From: Pseudonocardia sp. T1-2H
GTDB taxonomy: Bacteria; Actinomycetota; Actinomycetes; Mycobacteriales; Pseudonocardiaceae
Direction: 5' to 3'
Assembly: GCF_038039215.1 (NCBI RefSeq)
Contig: NZ_JBBPCL010000001.1
Span: forward strand, 6,386,001-6,450,000
DNA: 64,000 bases
Shown here: piece after piece, positions 40,137 to 48,388 of the stretch
How positions within the stretch are numbered: the first letter of the stretch is position 1
Layout of the letters: the number at the start of each line of letters is the position of its first letter
Program-made: the position numbers and the translations under genes
Notes under the pieces: model-generated
Told to the model about the DNA's origin: nothing
What the model saw: only the letters and a program-made list of their open reading frames with translations
The model's database searches: none

Positions 40137-42837
40137 CCTCCGTCCGGGGTCGTGCCGCCGTTCCCGCCGGGCAACACGTCTGCGTTGTTCGTGCTGCCGG
40201 AGTCCGGGTTGTTCCCGTTCCCGCCGCTCCCGCTGCCGTTCCCGCCGTTCCCGTTCCCGCCGCTCCCGCTGCCGTTCCCGCCGCTCCCGCTGCCGTTCCC
40301 GCCGTTGCCGTTCCCGCTCCCGTTGTCGGCGTTGTCACCATTGCCGCTGTCGCCGTTGCCGTCGCTGTTCCCGCTGTCGCCGTTGCCCCCGGGCTGGTTC
40401 TCCGTGGACGGGGTGGCGGAGCGGGTGGCGTCGGACACGGGCGGCTGGCCGATCGGGTCGAACGCCGAGAACTGCTCGCGGGGTGTCCCGCTGAGCACGG
40501 CGTTCATGTACTCCTCCCAGATGGAACCCGGGAGCATGCGGCCGTAGATGGGCCGGCCGGCGGAGTTCTTGATCGGCTGGTTGTCGTCGGTGCCCACCCA
40601 GACGGCCGTGGAGACGGACGGGGTGTACCCGACGGTCCAGGCGTCGTTGTTCTGCCCGGCGACGCTGCTCTGCACCGTGCCGGTCTTGGCGGCGACGGGA
40701 CGGCCACCGTTGAGCGGGATGCGCGAGGACTGCGCGACGTCCGTCATCGACTCCGTGACGTTGCGGGCGACCTGCTCGGGGAAGGCCTGGGTGCCCGCCG
40801 TGCCCGTGCCGTGGTCGTAGATGACCCGGCCGTCGCTCGTGGTGACCCGGGAGACGAGGTACGGCTCGCGGTACACGCCGTCGGCGGCGAAAGTGGCGAA
40901 CGCCGACGCCATGTCGGCCGGGTGCACCTCCTTGTCTCCCAGGGCGATACCGGCGCTGAGCTTGTCCGCGGGCAGCAGGTTCGCCGGGATGCCCGCCTTG
41001 TGGGCGGCCTCCGCGACCGCGGCGGGGCCGACGTCGATCGCCATCTTGTAGAAGACGGTGTTGATCGACTGCGTCATGGCCGTCTTCACCGAGCACCGGC
41101 CACAGCTGACGCCCTCGGAGTTCGAGACCTTCTGGCCCGCGAGGACCTGCGGCGACGAGCCGTCGTACTGGGTGCCCAGGCCGATCGGGTCCGGCTGCTG
41201 CAGGGCCGCGGCCAGCACGAACGGCTTGAACGACGACCCGGGCTGCTTGAGCGCCTGCGCGTAGTCCAGGCCGACGCCGTTGTCCCCGCCGTAGTAGGCC
41301 AGGACGGCGCCGGTCTTCGGGTCCACCGACACCACGGCGGTCCGCAGGTTCTCGGGCTGGCTCTTCATCACCTTCTCGACGGCGTCGACCGCCTCCTGCT
41401 GTTTCGCCGGGTCGATCGTCGTCTGGACCGTCAGGCCCTCGGTGTTGATCTCCTGGTCCGTGATGCCCTTCGCCTCGAGCTCGGCGCGGACCTGGTTGTA
41501 GATGTGGCCGCGGCTGTCGCCGGGGATGCCGCCCTCGTTCACCGACGGTTGCTTCCACTGGGGGTAGACCTGCGCGGCGCGGTCCACCGGGGTCATCCAC
41601 CCCTGCGCGACCTCGCCGTCCATCACGAAGTTCCAGCGCTCGAGGGACTTCTCGGGGTTCTTGGCCGGGTCCCAGCGCGACGGGGACTGGATGAGCCCGG
41701 CGATCATCGCGCCCTCGGACGGTGTCATGTCCTGGACGTTCTTGCCGAAGTACGCCTGGCTGGCCGCCTGGATGCCGTACGCGCCGCGGCCGAGGTAGAT
41801 CGCGTTCAGGTAGTTCTCCAGGATCTGTTCCTTGGTCTGCTCCTTGGAGATCTTCGCGGCGAGCACGATCTCCCTGTACTTGCGCCAGAGCGAGACCTGG
41901 TCCTGCCCGGTCGTCACCTTGATGTACTGCTGGGTGATCGTCGACCCGCCGCCGATGCCGCCGGTGAGCTGGCTCCACACCGCGCGGCCGATGCCGGACA
42001 CGTCGAAACCGGGGTTGGAGAAGAAGGAGCGGTCCTCCGCCGAGAGGACGGCGCGCTGCACCGGCAACGGCACCTGGTCCAGCGTGACGTTCGTGCGGTT
42101 GACGTTGTTCGGCCGGACCGTGGCCAGCGGGGAGCCGTCGGTGTAGTTGAACGTCGCGACCTGCGTGACGGCGGCGTCGTCCGCGCTGGGCACCTTGAAG
42201 ATCATCCAGCCGACGGCGAAGGCGATCGTCGGCACGACGACGAACAGGCCCAGCAGCACGTAGAGCACCCGGCGCACGAGGCGCCACGTTATGTCCTCGC
42301 GGCGCAGGGCCCACCACCGTCGGGGCGGCTCGTCGCCGCCACCACCCGTTCGGGCGGCGGGCGGGCGGCCGCCGGCCGGCGGGACGAACGCCCCGGCGGC
42401 GCGGTCGGCGCCGGGACCGGCCGGGCCGGGGACCGGCCGGGGCGGCCCGGACGGGGCCGACGAGGCGAGCTCCTCGTGCGTCAGCAGCTGCGGCGGCCCG
42501 GAGCCGGGGGCGCCGCCGTCCGGACGGAAGCGGGCGGGCACCGGCCTGCCGGGGGGCGGGGGAGGACCGGCCTGGGAAGGGCCGGGCCGCGGTGGACCAC
42601 CCGGCCCGGGCACGGCACCGCGCGGCCCGGGAGCGGCCGGCCTCGGCCTGGGAGCGACACCGGGCGGGCCCGGGCGCCCCTGCTGGTTCGCGAACGCCTG
42701 GCCTGGCCCGTCGGGCCGCGGCGGGGGCGTCCCCGCCGGGCGGGACCGGGCGGGCCGGCGGCGGCGTCGGGATCGGGGGTGCCGCCGGGGAACGGCATGC
42801 GCCCCGGCCTGCGCCGGGAGTCACTCTGGTCGGTCAC
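40133..42837 (-). CDS. ponA: Class A penicillin-binding protein (bifunctional), N-terminal one-base frameshift likely
   Basis: Peptidoglycan glycosyltransferase and DD-transpeptidase. After a proline-rich cytoplasmic region and one membrane helix ([20 protein letters not shown]), the GT51 domain shows [28 protein letters not shown] and [20 protein letters not shown]. The transpeptidase has PGSSFKPF (SxxK), TQSINTVF (SxN) and AAKTGTVQS (KTG). The C-terminus is a long low-complexity Gly/Asn/Ser tail. The catalytic part is one frame up to 42613 (a GTG). The likely true start [19 protein letters not shown] at 42837 is in another frame; one extra base near the C-run 42731-42734 joins them into [13 protein letters not shown]. 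If the indel is real, GTG 42613 would serve as the start and the domains would be untouched. Confidence 0.9.
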
Positions 42838-42958
42838 CGCGGGCTCCGTGGTTCTCCCCGGCCCGCCCTACTGGGGAGCGGGACGGCCGGGGCGGGGGGA
42901 TCGACGGGGTCGGATCGAGAAGATCGGCGGGTGGGGTCGACGGGGGTGGGCGGGCGGC

Positions 42959-43363
42959 TCACTCGGCGGCGGTCCTTCGTCGCTGGTTGCGCCCGGGGCT
43001 GCCGCCCTTGCCCAGGACGTAGGACTGCACCAGGTGGTTCCAGCTGCAGGAACGACAGACCTCGACGACGTAGACGGAGAACTCGTCGAAGGAGTTCTCC
43101 AGCGCGGCGAGCTCCTCGGGCTTGCGCGCGGACCCGGACGCCTGGCGCAGGGCCTCCCCGAAGATCCAGCTGACCTGCGTGAGCCGCTCGCGGCGGCACA
43201 CCGGGCACTGCTGCTCACCGGCCTGGCCGTGGAAGCGGGCCGCTCGCAGCAGGTAGGGGCTGGCGTCGCAGACCTCGGCCACGCCGACACGACCGGAGTG
43301 GACATCTGCGAGCAGCGCGCGACGCTGCAACGCATAGTCGACGACCTGTCGCTGGGTGAGCAC
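42959..43363 (-). CDS. DUF5318 zinc-ribbon-like protein
   Basis: A 134-residue actinobacterial protein of unknown function, found upstream of ponA in many genomes. It begins VLTQRQVVDYALQRRALLAD and has two cysteine pairs, QCPVCRRE and EVCRSCSW, that suggest one zinc site. The C-terminus WNHLVQSYVLGKGG is conserved, followed by a basic tail. GTG 43363 is 6 nt from a TACCCT hexamer, so the transcript is probably leaderless. A regulatory role has been supposed from conservation with ponA, but none is shown. Confidence 0.9.
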   Translation of the reverse strand: MLTQRQVVDYALQRRALLADVHSGRVGVAEVCDASPYLLRAARFHGQAGEQQCPVCRRERLTQVSWIFGEALRQASGSARKPEELAALENSFDEFSVYVVEVCRSCSWNHLVQSYVLGKGGSPGRNQRRRTAAE

Positions 43364-43369
43364 CCGACC

Positions 43370-43375
43370 AGGGTA
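43370..43375 (-). promoter_or_regulatory. -10 hexamer TACCCT of the DUF5318 gene (leaderless)
   Basis: On the minus strand TACCCT is followed by 6 nt and the GTG start at 43363. Confidence 0.55.
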
Positions 43376-43461
43376 CGCGCGGGGGCCACCCCGGAACCCG
43401 GAGCCGCCTCCGGAGATCGCCGCCGGTCAGATGATCACGGCCTCGACACTGCGCGCAGATG

Positions 43462-43478
43462 TATCGGACCGATATAGT
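43462..43478 (+). promoter_or_regulatory. padR-ino1 promoter with a perfect dyad overlapping the -10
   Basis: TATCGG and CCGATA form a perfect inverted repeat with a 1-nt spacer (43462-43474), overlapping a -10 hexamer TATAGT (43473-43478). A further CCGATCGG palindrome lies at 43486. The position fits autorepression by PadR of the padR-ino1 operon. The first reading frame starts about 60 nt downstream. Confidence 0.55.
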
Positions 43479-43541
43479 CGGGTTACCGATCGGCCGGAGG
43501 ACAGCGGGGTCGTCCGGCGGGACGGGAGGAGGCAGGGCACG

Positions 43542-44153
43542 ATGCTCGAGTTCGCGATCCTGGGGCTCCTCTTCGAGGCGCCGATCCACGGTTACGAACT
43601 GCGCAAGCAGCTGGGCCTGCGGCTCGGCGGCTTCCGCGTCTTCTCCTACGGCTCGCTCTATCCGGCGCTCCGCAGGCTCACCCGGGCCGGGCTCATCGTC
43701 GAGGACCCGGACCGTTCCACCGGCCCCGACGCGACCGGGGCCGGCGGCTGGTCCAAACGGGCCCGCCGCGTCTACCGGATCACCGCGGAGGGCAAGGAGC
43801 GCTTCGCCACGCTGCTCTCCGAGGCCGGTCCGCAGACCTGGGACGACGAGAGCTTCGGCGTGCACCTGGCCTTCTTCTCCCGTACCCCCGCCGAGACCCG
43901 CATGCGGATCCTCGAGGGACGGCGGCGGACGGTCGAGGAACGCCGGGAGGGCATGCGTTCGGCCCTGGCCAGGGCGGGCGAGCAGATCGACCGCTACACC
44001 CGCGAGCTCCATCAGCTCGGGCTCGACACCACCGAACGCGAGGTCCGGTGGCTGAACGAGCTGATCGCGAGCGAGCGGCAGCAGGACCCCGGCGACGGCG
44101 CCGGAGCAGATCACGACCAGGTTCCACGAGAGAAGGAGAACCCGCATGAGTGA
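43542..44153 (+). CDS. PadR family transcriptional regulator
   Basis: A 203-residue PadR-type winged-helix protein. [20 protein letters not shown] and [18 protein letters not shown] are the helix-turn-helix and wing, and [19 protein letters not shown] closes the DNA-binding part. The C-terminal helical half ([20 protein letters not shown]) belongs to the longer PadR subgroup with a Vir_act_alpha_C-like dimerisation domain. It overlaps ino1 by 8 bp, an arrangement conserved in actinobacteria, so it probably adjusts inositol synthesis. ATG 43542 is preceded by GGGAGGAGG. Confidence 0.93.
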   Translation: MLEFAILGLLFEAPIHGYELRKQLGLRLGGFRVFSYGSLYPALRRLTRAGLIVEDPDRSTGPDATGAGGWSKRARRVYRITAEGKERFATLLSEAGPQTWDDESFGVHLAFFSRTPAETRMRILEGRRRTVEERREGMRSALARAGEQIDRYTRELHQLGLDTTEREVRWLNELIASERQQDPGDGAGADHDQVPREKENPHE

Positions 44154-45225
44154 GGTGCGAGTCGCCGTCGTCGGCGTCGGCAACTGTGCGGCGTCGCTGG
44201 TCCAGGGCGTCCAGTACTACGCGGACGCCGACCCGGCCGCCCGAGTCCCCGGCCTGATGCACGTGGACTTCGGGGGCTACCACGTCCGCGACGTCACGTT
44301 CGTCGCCGCGTTCGACGTGGACGCCAAGAAGGTCGGGCGCGACCTCTCGGAGGCCATCGGGGCCAGCGAGAACAACACGATCAAGATCGCGGACGTGCCG
44401 CCGATGGGCGTGCCGGTGCAGCGCGGGCACACCCTCGACGGGCTGGGCCGCTTCTACCGCGAGACGATCACCGAGTCCGACGAGGAGCCGGTGGACGTCG
44501 CGGCGGTGCTGCGCGCGACGAAGGCGGACGTGCTCGTCTCCTACCTCCCGGTGGGCAGCGAGGCCGCGGACCGCTTCTACGCACAGGCGGCCATCGACGC
44601 GAAGGTCGCGTTCGTCAACGCGCTCCCCGTGTTCATCGCCTCGGACCCGGTGTGGGCGCAGAAGTTCCGCGACGCCGGTGTCCCCATCGTGGGCGACGAC
44701 ATCAAGTCCCAGGTCGGTGCCACGATCACGCACCGCGTGCTGGCGAAGCTCTTCGAGGACCGCGGCGTGCAGCTGGACCGCACGATGCAGCTCAACGTGG
44801 GCGGGAACATGGACTTCCTGAACATGAAGGAGCTCGAGCGCCTCGAGTCCAAGAAGGTCTCCAAGACCCAGTCGGTGACCTCGCAGGTCGACCGGGACAT
44901 GGGCAAGGACAACGTGCACATCGGCCCGTCGGACTACGTGGCCTGGCTCGACGACCGCAAGTGGGCCTACGTGCGCCTCGAGGGCCGTGCCTTCGGTGAC
45001 GTCCCGCTGAACCTGGAGTACAAGCTCGAGGTCTGGGACTCACCGAACTCCGCCGGCATCATCATCGACGCCGTGCGCGCCGCGAAGATCGCGAAGGACC
45101 GCGGCATCGGCGGGCCGATCCTGTCCGCGTCGAGCTACTTCATGAAGTCCCCGCCCGAGCAGTACGGCGACGACGTCGCGCGGGACGCCGTGGAGGCGTT
45201 CATCCGCGGCGAGCGGCAGGACTGA
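44146..45225 (+). CDS. ino1: Myo-inositol-1-phosphate synthase
   Basis: A 359-residue NAD-dependent enzyme converting glucose 6-phosphate to inositol 1-phosphate, the entry to mycothiol and phosphatidylinositol lipids in actinobacteria. The NAD-binding region is [19 protein letters not shown], and the family signatures [31 protein letters not shown] and the catalytic lysines in [10 protein letters not shown] are present. [21 protein letters not shown] is also conserved. Its size matches the mycobacterial enzyme. It overlaps padR by 8 bp and is followed by a strong terminator. Confidence 0.98.
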   Translation: MSEVRVAVVGVGNCAASLVQGVQYYADADPAARVPGLMHVDFGGYHVRDVTFVAAFDVDAKKVGRDLSEAIGASENNTIKIADVPPMGVPVQRGHTLDGLGRFYRETITESDEEPVDVAAVLRATKADVLVSYLPVGSEAADRFYAQAAIDAKVAFVNALPVFIASDPVWAQKFRDAGVPIVGDDIKSQVGATITHRVLAKLFEDRGVQLDRTMQLNVGGNMDFLNMKELERLESKKVSKTQSVTSQVDRDMGKDNVHIGPSDYVAWLDDRKWAYVRLEGRAFGDVPLNLEYKLEVWDSPNSAGIIIDAVRAAKIAKDRGIGGPILSASSYFMKSPPEQYGDDVARDAVEAFIRGERQD

Positions 45226-45247
45226 CCTCCCCCGCACCTTACCCACC

Positions 45248-45299
45248 CGGCGGCCCCGGCCGCGACGCTCCTGGCGAGCGTCGCGGTACGGGGCCGCCG
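45248..45299 (+). terminator. Long stem-loop terminator after ino1
   Basis: Two consecutive perfect stems, CGGCGGCCCCG with CGGGGCCGCCG (11 bp) and CCGCGACGCTC with GAGCGTCGCGG, are separated by a small internal loop and capped by a 5-nt loop. It lies about 23 bp after the ino1 stop. It has no U-tract, as elsewhere in this window. Confidence 0.85.
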
Positions 45300-45764
45300 T
45301 CGTCGGCGAGCACTTTTGCTTCAGGACCGGAAATATTCGTGACGCTTCCGAACCGGAAATGTTTTCACTCGCCCAGAGTAATCACGAGCAGATAACGGCA
45401 ATACCGGCTGCGCGCTCGACCTGCAACGATGCAGATGACGGTCGAAGGAGTGGCGCACAGCACTGAAACTGCTCCGCACGAGAACATTTGCCGTGAGTAC
45501 GCTCACTCTGATGCGGCCGGCTTTATGAGACCTTCGTCATGACACGGCCTCGTAATGGTTTCGTAATTTGCATAACGGCCACGAACACCAGCGCTCACCG
45601 GGAGTGCCGGGTTCGGGGTCACCGTCCGAACGGGCGGGGTGCGGCTCGGCCGAGTCCTTCACCGATGGCCGCAGTGTCCAGACGCCCCGCTGTCGCGACC
45701 GCCGTTTCTCCCGAACCGGCGCGCTCCTGTCCACGTTCGGCGGTGCTACCTCCAAGGAACCCGC
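45300..45764 (+). other. Long lower-GC leader or promoter region before the NlpC/P60 gene
   Basis: About 465 bp without a convincing gene. The first half is clearly less GC-rich than its surroundings and contains two ACCGGAAAT elements at 45326-45334 and 45352-45360, 26 bp apart. Cell-wall hydrolase genes in actinobacteria often have long regulated leaders, and a c-di-AMP riboswitch was considered, but I could not recognise its conserved core. Confidence 0.45.
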
Positions 45765-46349
45765 GTGTCGTCTCTTCGACCTGCACTGGCGCTCCGCACC
45801 GCCACCGTCGCCGTGCTGACCACCGCGACCGCCGCCCTCTTCACCCTGGTCCCGGCCACGGCCGCGACCGCCCCCGCCGCGTCGGCCACCACCGCCGTCA
45901 CCACCCCCGTCACCGCCCCCGTCCGCAACGTCGCCAACTCCTCCTCCGCCTTCGCCTCGCCGGCCGCGGCGGTCGCCGCCGCGAAGACCGGCGCCTCGCC
46001 GGCCGCGGCCCGGGCCTCCGCGGTCCAGAAGGCCCTGGGCAAGGTAGGCGCCCCCTACCGCTGGGGCGCCTCCGGCCCGTCGGCCTTCGACTGCTCGGGC
46101 CTCACGTCGTGGGCCTTCAAGCAGGCCGGCATCTCGCTGCCGCGCACGAGCCGGGCGCAGTCCAGGGTCGGCACGCCCGTCTCCAAGGCGAACCTGCAGC
46201 CCGGGGACCTGGTGTTCTTCTACAAGCCGGTCAGCCACGTCGCCATCTACATCGGCAACGGCAAGGTCGTGCACGCGAGCAGGGCCGGGCAGCCGGTGAA
46301 GATCAGCAACCTGAACAGGATGCCGTTCAACAGCGCCCGCCGCGTCTGA
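45765..46349 (+). CDS. NlpC/P60 family peptidoglycan endopeptidase, secreted
   Basis: A 194-residue exported protein. A basic N-terminus and hydrophobic core (ALRTATVAVLTTATAALFTL) form a signal peptide ending near ATAATA. An Ala/Thr/Val-rich linker of about 55 residues follows, then the NlpC/P60 domain with catalytic Cys in SAFDCSGLTSWAF, His in PVSHVAIYIGNGK and a second polar ligand at VVHASRAG. Such enzymes cut the D-Glu-DAP bond in cell-wall peptides. The GTG has an AAGGAA ribosome binding site about 6 nt upstream, so unlike many neighbours this gene has a leadered transcript. Confidence 0.92.
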   Translation: MSSLRPALALRTATVAVLTTATAALFTLVPATAATAPAASATTAVTTPVTAPVRNVANSSSAFASPAAAVAAAKTGASPAAARASAVQKALGKVGAPYRWGASGPSAFDCSGLTSWAFKQAGISLPRTSRAQSRVGTPVSKANLQPGDLVFFYKPVSHVAIYIGNGKVVHASRAGQPVKISNLNRMPFNSARRV

Positions 46350-46354
46350 CGCGT

Positions 46355-46360
46355 TAGCGT
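46355..46360 (+). promoter_or_regulatory. -10 hexamer TAGCGT of the SDR gene (leaderless)
   Basis: TAGCGT ends 8 nt before GTG 46369 and only 2 nt before GTG 46363. The spacing therefore favours 46369 as the start codon. Confidence 0.5.
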
Positions 46361-46368
46361 TCGTGGCT

Positions 46369-47052
46369 GTGAACGAACCACGTCCGCTCGCCCTCGTCAC
46401 CGGCGCCTCCCGGGGCATCGGGGCCGCCGTCGCCCGCGCCCTCGCGCCGACCCACGACCTGCTGCTCGGCGGCCGCGACGCCGCCGCGCTGGAGAAGCTG
46501 GCGGCCGAGCTGCCCGGGTCCCGCCCCTGGGCCGTCGAGCTCACCGATCCGGAGGCGACGGCCGCCGCCGTCGAGGGCATCGAACGACTCGACGTGCTCG
46601 TGCACTCCGCGGGCGTCGGCATGCTGGGCACCGTCGCGGAGACGCCGCCCGAGACCTGGCGGCGCCAGTTCGACGTCAACGTCGTGGCGGTCGCCGAGCT
46701 CACCCGGCTGCTGCTGCCCGCGCTCCGGGCCGCCGACGGCGACGTCGTGCTGGTCAACTCGGGGTCCGGGCTCGTGGCGCGCGCGGGCTGGGGCTCCTAC
46801 GCCGCCAGCAAGTTCGCGCTCCGTGCCTTCGGCGACGCCCTGCGAGCCGAGGAGCCCGCGTTGCGGGTGATCTCCGTGCATCCCGGGCGGGTGGACACCG
46901 ACATGCAGCGCGACGTCGTCGCGCACGAGGGCGGGGAGTACGACGGTTCGAGGTTCCTGCGTCCCGAGTCCGTGGCCGCCGCCGTGCTCGCCGGCGTCAC
47001 CGCGTCACCGGACGCCCACCTCACCGAGATCGTCGTGCGGCCCAGAGGCTGA
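46369..47052 (+). CDS. Short-chain dehydrogenase/reductase
   Basis: A 227-residue classical SDR. The cofactor motif is ALVTGASRGIGAAVA (TGxxxGxG), NNAG is replaced by HSAGVG, and the catalytic residues are Ser in VLVNSGSGL, Tyr and Lys in GSYAASKFALRAF. The arginine after VTGAS and the loop GGRDAAALE suggest NADP preference. The end HPGRVDTDMQRDVVAHEG is typical. Members of this size are often annotated as YdfG-like or fatty-acyl reductases; the substrate is unknown. GTG 46369 is preferred over 46363 from promoter spacing. Confidence 0.92.
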   Translation: MNEPRPLALVTGASRGIGAAVARALAPTHDLLLGGRDAAALEKLAAELPGSRPWAVELTDPEATAAAVEGIERLDVLVHSAGVGMLGTVAETPPETWRRQFDVNVVAVAELTRLLLPALRAADGDVVLVNSGSGLVARAGWGSYAASKFALRAFGDALRAEEPALRVISVHPGRVDTDMQRDVVAHEGGEYDGSRFLRPESVAAAVLAGVTASPDAHLTEIVVRPRG

Positions 47053-47062
47053 CCTGCGGGGC

Positions 47063-47068
47063 TAGCAT
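47063..47068 (+). promoter_or_regulatory. -10 hexamer TAGCAT of the MNT/HEPN operon (leaderless)
   Basis: TAGCAT ends 7 nt before the ATG at 47076, with no ribosome binding site. Confidence 0.55.
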
Positions 47069-47075
47069 TCCGCGC

Positions 47076-47852
47076 ATGCTGGATCCGGAGCAGGTGAACC
47101 TCGAGGAACTCGGCACGGCACTCGAGGACCGGACACCCGAGACGAGCTGGTGGATCCACCCGGAGACCGGGGAGGTCGTGCCGCACGTCCCCGTGGAGTA
47201 CACCGGCGTCGACGAGTCCGAGGCCGACCTCGAGGACGCCGGCTGGGTCCGCATCGAGCCCGCCGAGGGCCGCGAGGGCTACCGGGACATGGCGGACTTC
47301 ACCGCCGGCGTGCAGCACCGCCGGGCCGCCGAGCTGCTGGACCGGGCCATCAACGGGCGCGGGGCGTTCCGCCGGTTCAAGAACACGCTCTTCGAGTTCC
47401 CCGAGGTCAGGGACCAGTGGTACCGCTTCCGGGACGCCCGTTCGCGGCGCCGGGCGCTGGGCTGGCTGGCCGACTCCGGCCTCGTCGAGCCGGCGGCCGC
47501 CGAGCGCGCGGCGGCGCGCTACCCGGACCCCTCCCCGCAGAACGAGGACGTGCCCGCGGTCGTCGCGGCGGACCTCGCCTCGCTCTACGGGCCGCGTCTG
47601 CGACAGGTCCTGCTGTTCGGCTCCTGGGCGAGCGGGGAGGGGTCCGTCGAGTCCGACCTGGACCTGCTCGTCGTGCTCGACGAGCTGGAGTCGCCGTGGA
47701 CCGAGCTGCGCCGGATGGACGCGGTGCTCTGGCCGCACACCGAGCGCTCCGGGATCACGCTGACGGCGCTGCCGGTGAGCCAGGAGGCGATGTCGCAGCC
47801 GAGCGAGCCGTGGCTGGTCCGGGCGAAGGCCGAGTCGGTGCGACTGCGATGA
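47076..47852 (+). CDS. UPF0158 domain fused to a minimal nucleotidyltransferase (MNT)
   Basis: A 258-residue two-domain protein. Residues 1-145 are a UPF0158 domain: SWWIHPETGEVV, REGYRDMADFTAGVQ, then GRGAFRRFKNTLFEFPEVRD and WYRFRDARSRRRALGWL. Residues about 160-258 are a nucleotidyltransferase of the MNT superfamily with FGSWASGEGSVESDLDLLVV, matching the GSxAxGxxxxxSDxDLxV catalytic motif. MNT proteins paired with HEPN proteins act as antitoxins that AMPylate the HEPN partner. The next gene is a HEPN protein, so this is a likely MNT/HEPN module with an extra domain. Its stop overlaps the first of three mini-ORFs leading to the HEPN gene. Confidence 0.85.
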   Translation: MLDPEQVNLEELGTALEDRTPETSWWIHPETGEVVPHVPVEYTGVDESEADLEDAGWVRIEPAEGREGYRDMADFTAGVQHRRAAELLDRAINGRGAFRRFKNTLFEFPEVRDQWYRFRDARSRRRALGWLADSGLVEPAAAERAAARYPDPSPQNEDVPAVVAADLASLYGPRLRQVLLFGSWASGEGSVESDLDLLVVLDELESPWTELRRMDAVLWPHTERSGITLTALPVSQEAMSQPSEPWLVRAKAESVRLR

Positions 47853-47898
47853 ACAGGCAGCCGGGATGAACAGGCAGCCGGGATGAACAGGCGAATGG
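47848..47898 (+). repeat. 17-bp tandem repeat forming three coupled mini-ORFs
   Basis: Three 17-bp units, GATGAACAGGCAGCCGG twice and a diverged third copy, separate the MNT stop from the HEPN start. Each unit contains an ATG whose six-residue frame (MNRQPG, MNRQPG, MNRRMG) ends in a TGA that overlaps the next unit's ATG. ATG codons lie at 47849, 47866, 47883 and 47900, the last being the HEPN start. The MNT stop itself overlaps the first ATG. The result is an unbroken ATGA chain. The unit looks like repeated duplication of the original stop/start junction. Confidence 0.85.
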
Positions 47899-47899
47899 G

Positions 47900-48388
47900 A
47901 TGAGCGAACCGCAACCCGCACCCCGACCACCGGCCGATCTGCTCGCCCTGCCCCGGCCGGGGATCGCCCGCGCCCGCCAGGAGCTCGGCGCGGTCCGCAT
48001 GCTGCGCGACGGCGGCTACCCCGCCCAGGCCGTCTCCCGTGCCTTCCACGCCGCCCGTTTTGCGGCCGAGGCGGCGCTGGGTGCGCTCGGCGAGACCCGG
48101 GACCGGCCGTCGGACGTCGTGTCCGCGTTCGTCCGCCGGGTGGTGCGCGAGCGGGCCATGGACCCGGTGAGCGGACAGCTGCTCCGCTCGCTCTTCAACC
48201 GCGCGGTGCTCGCGGACCGGACCTTCCTCACCGTCCCGGGCGACGAGGCGGACGCCGCGCTCGCGGACGCCGAACACGTCGTCGCCACGGTCGGCGAGTG
48301 GCTCGACGACCCCGCCCGGAGCACGCCGGCCCACGGCGGGGCGACCCGCCTCCCCGCCCGGCCGGCCAGGCGGCGCCGGGCTACCTGA
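47900..48388 (+). CDS. HEPN domain protein paired with the MNT gene
   Basis: A 162-residue helical protein. [20 protein letters not shown] matches the HEPN helix usually written YYAAFHAARALL, and [20 protein letters not shown] with [12 protein letters not shown] matches the later R-x-x-A-D and final helix. The RX4-6H ribonuclease motif of toxic HEPN proteins is not visible, so it may be a non-nuclease partner or an inactivated toxin. The C-terminus is a basic disordered tail ending RRRRAT. Translation appears coupled to the MNT gene through three mini-ORFs. It overlaps the convergent leuS gene by 8 bp. Confidence 0.8.
   Translation: MSEPQPAPRPPADLLALPRPGIARARQELGAVRMLRDGGYPAQAVSRAFHAARFAAEAALGALGETRDRPSDVVSAFVRRVVRERAMDPVSGQLLRSLFNRAVLADRTFLTVPGDEADAALADAEHVVATVGEWLDDPARSTPAHGGATRLPARPARRRRAT

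Noticed and set aside
45321..45506. 61-residue minus-strand frame in the ino1-NlpC gap
   Set aside because: It lacks the third-position G/C bias of genes here and has no ribosome binding site or features.
45300..45764. ydaO-yuaA (c-di-AMP) riboswitch
   Set aside because: The context fits, but I could not find the conserved core sequences. A covariance search would be needed.
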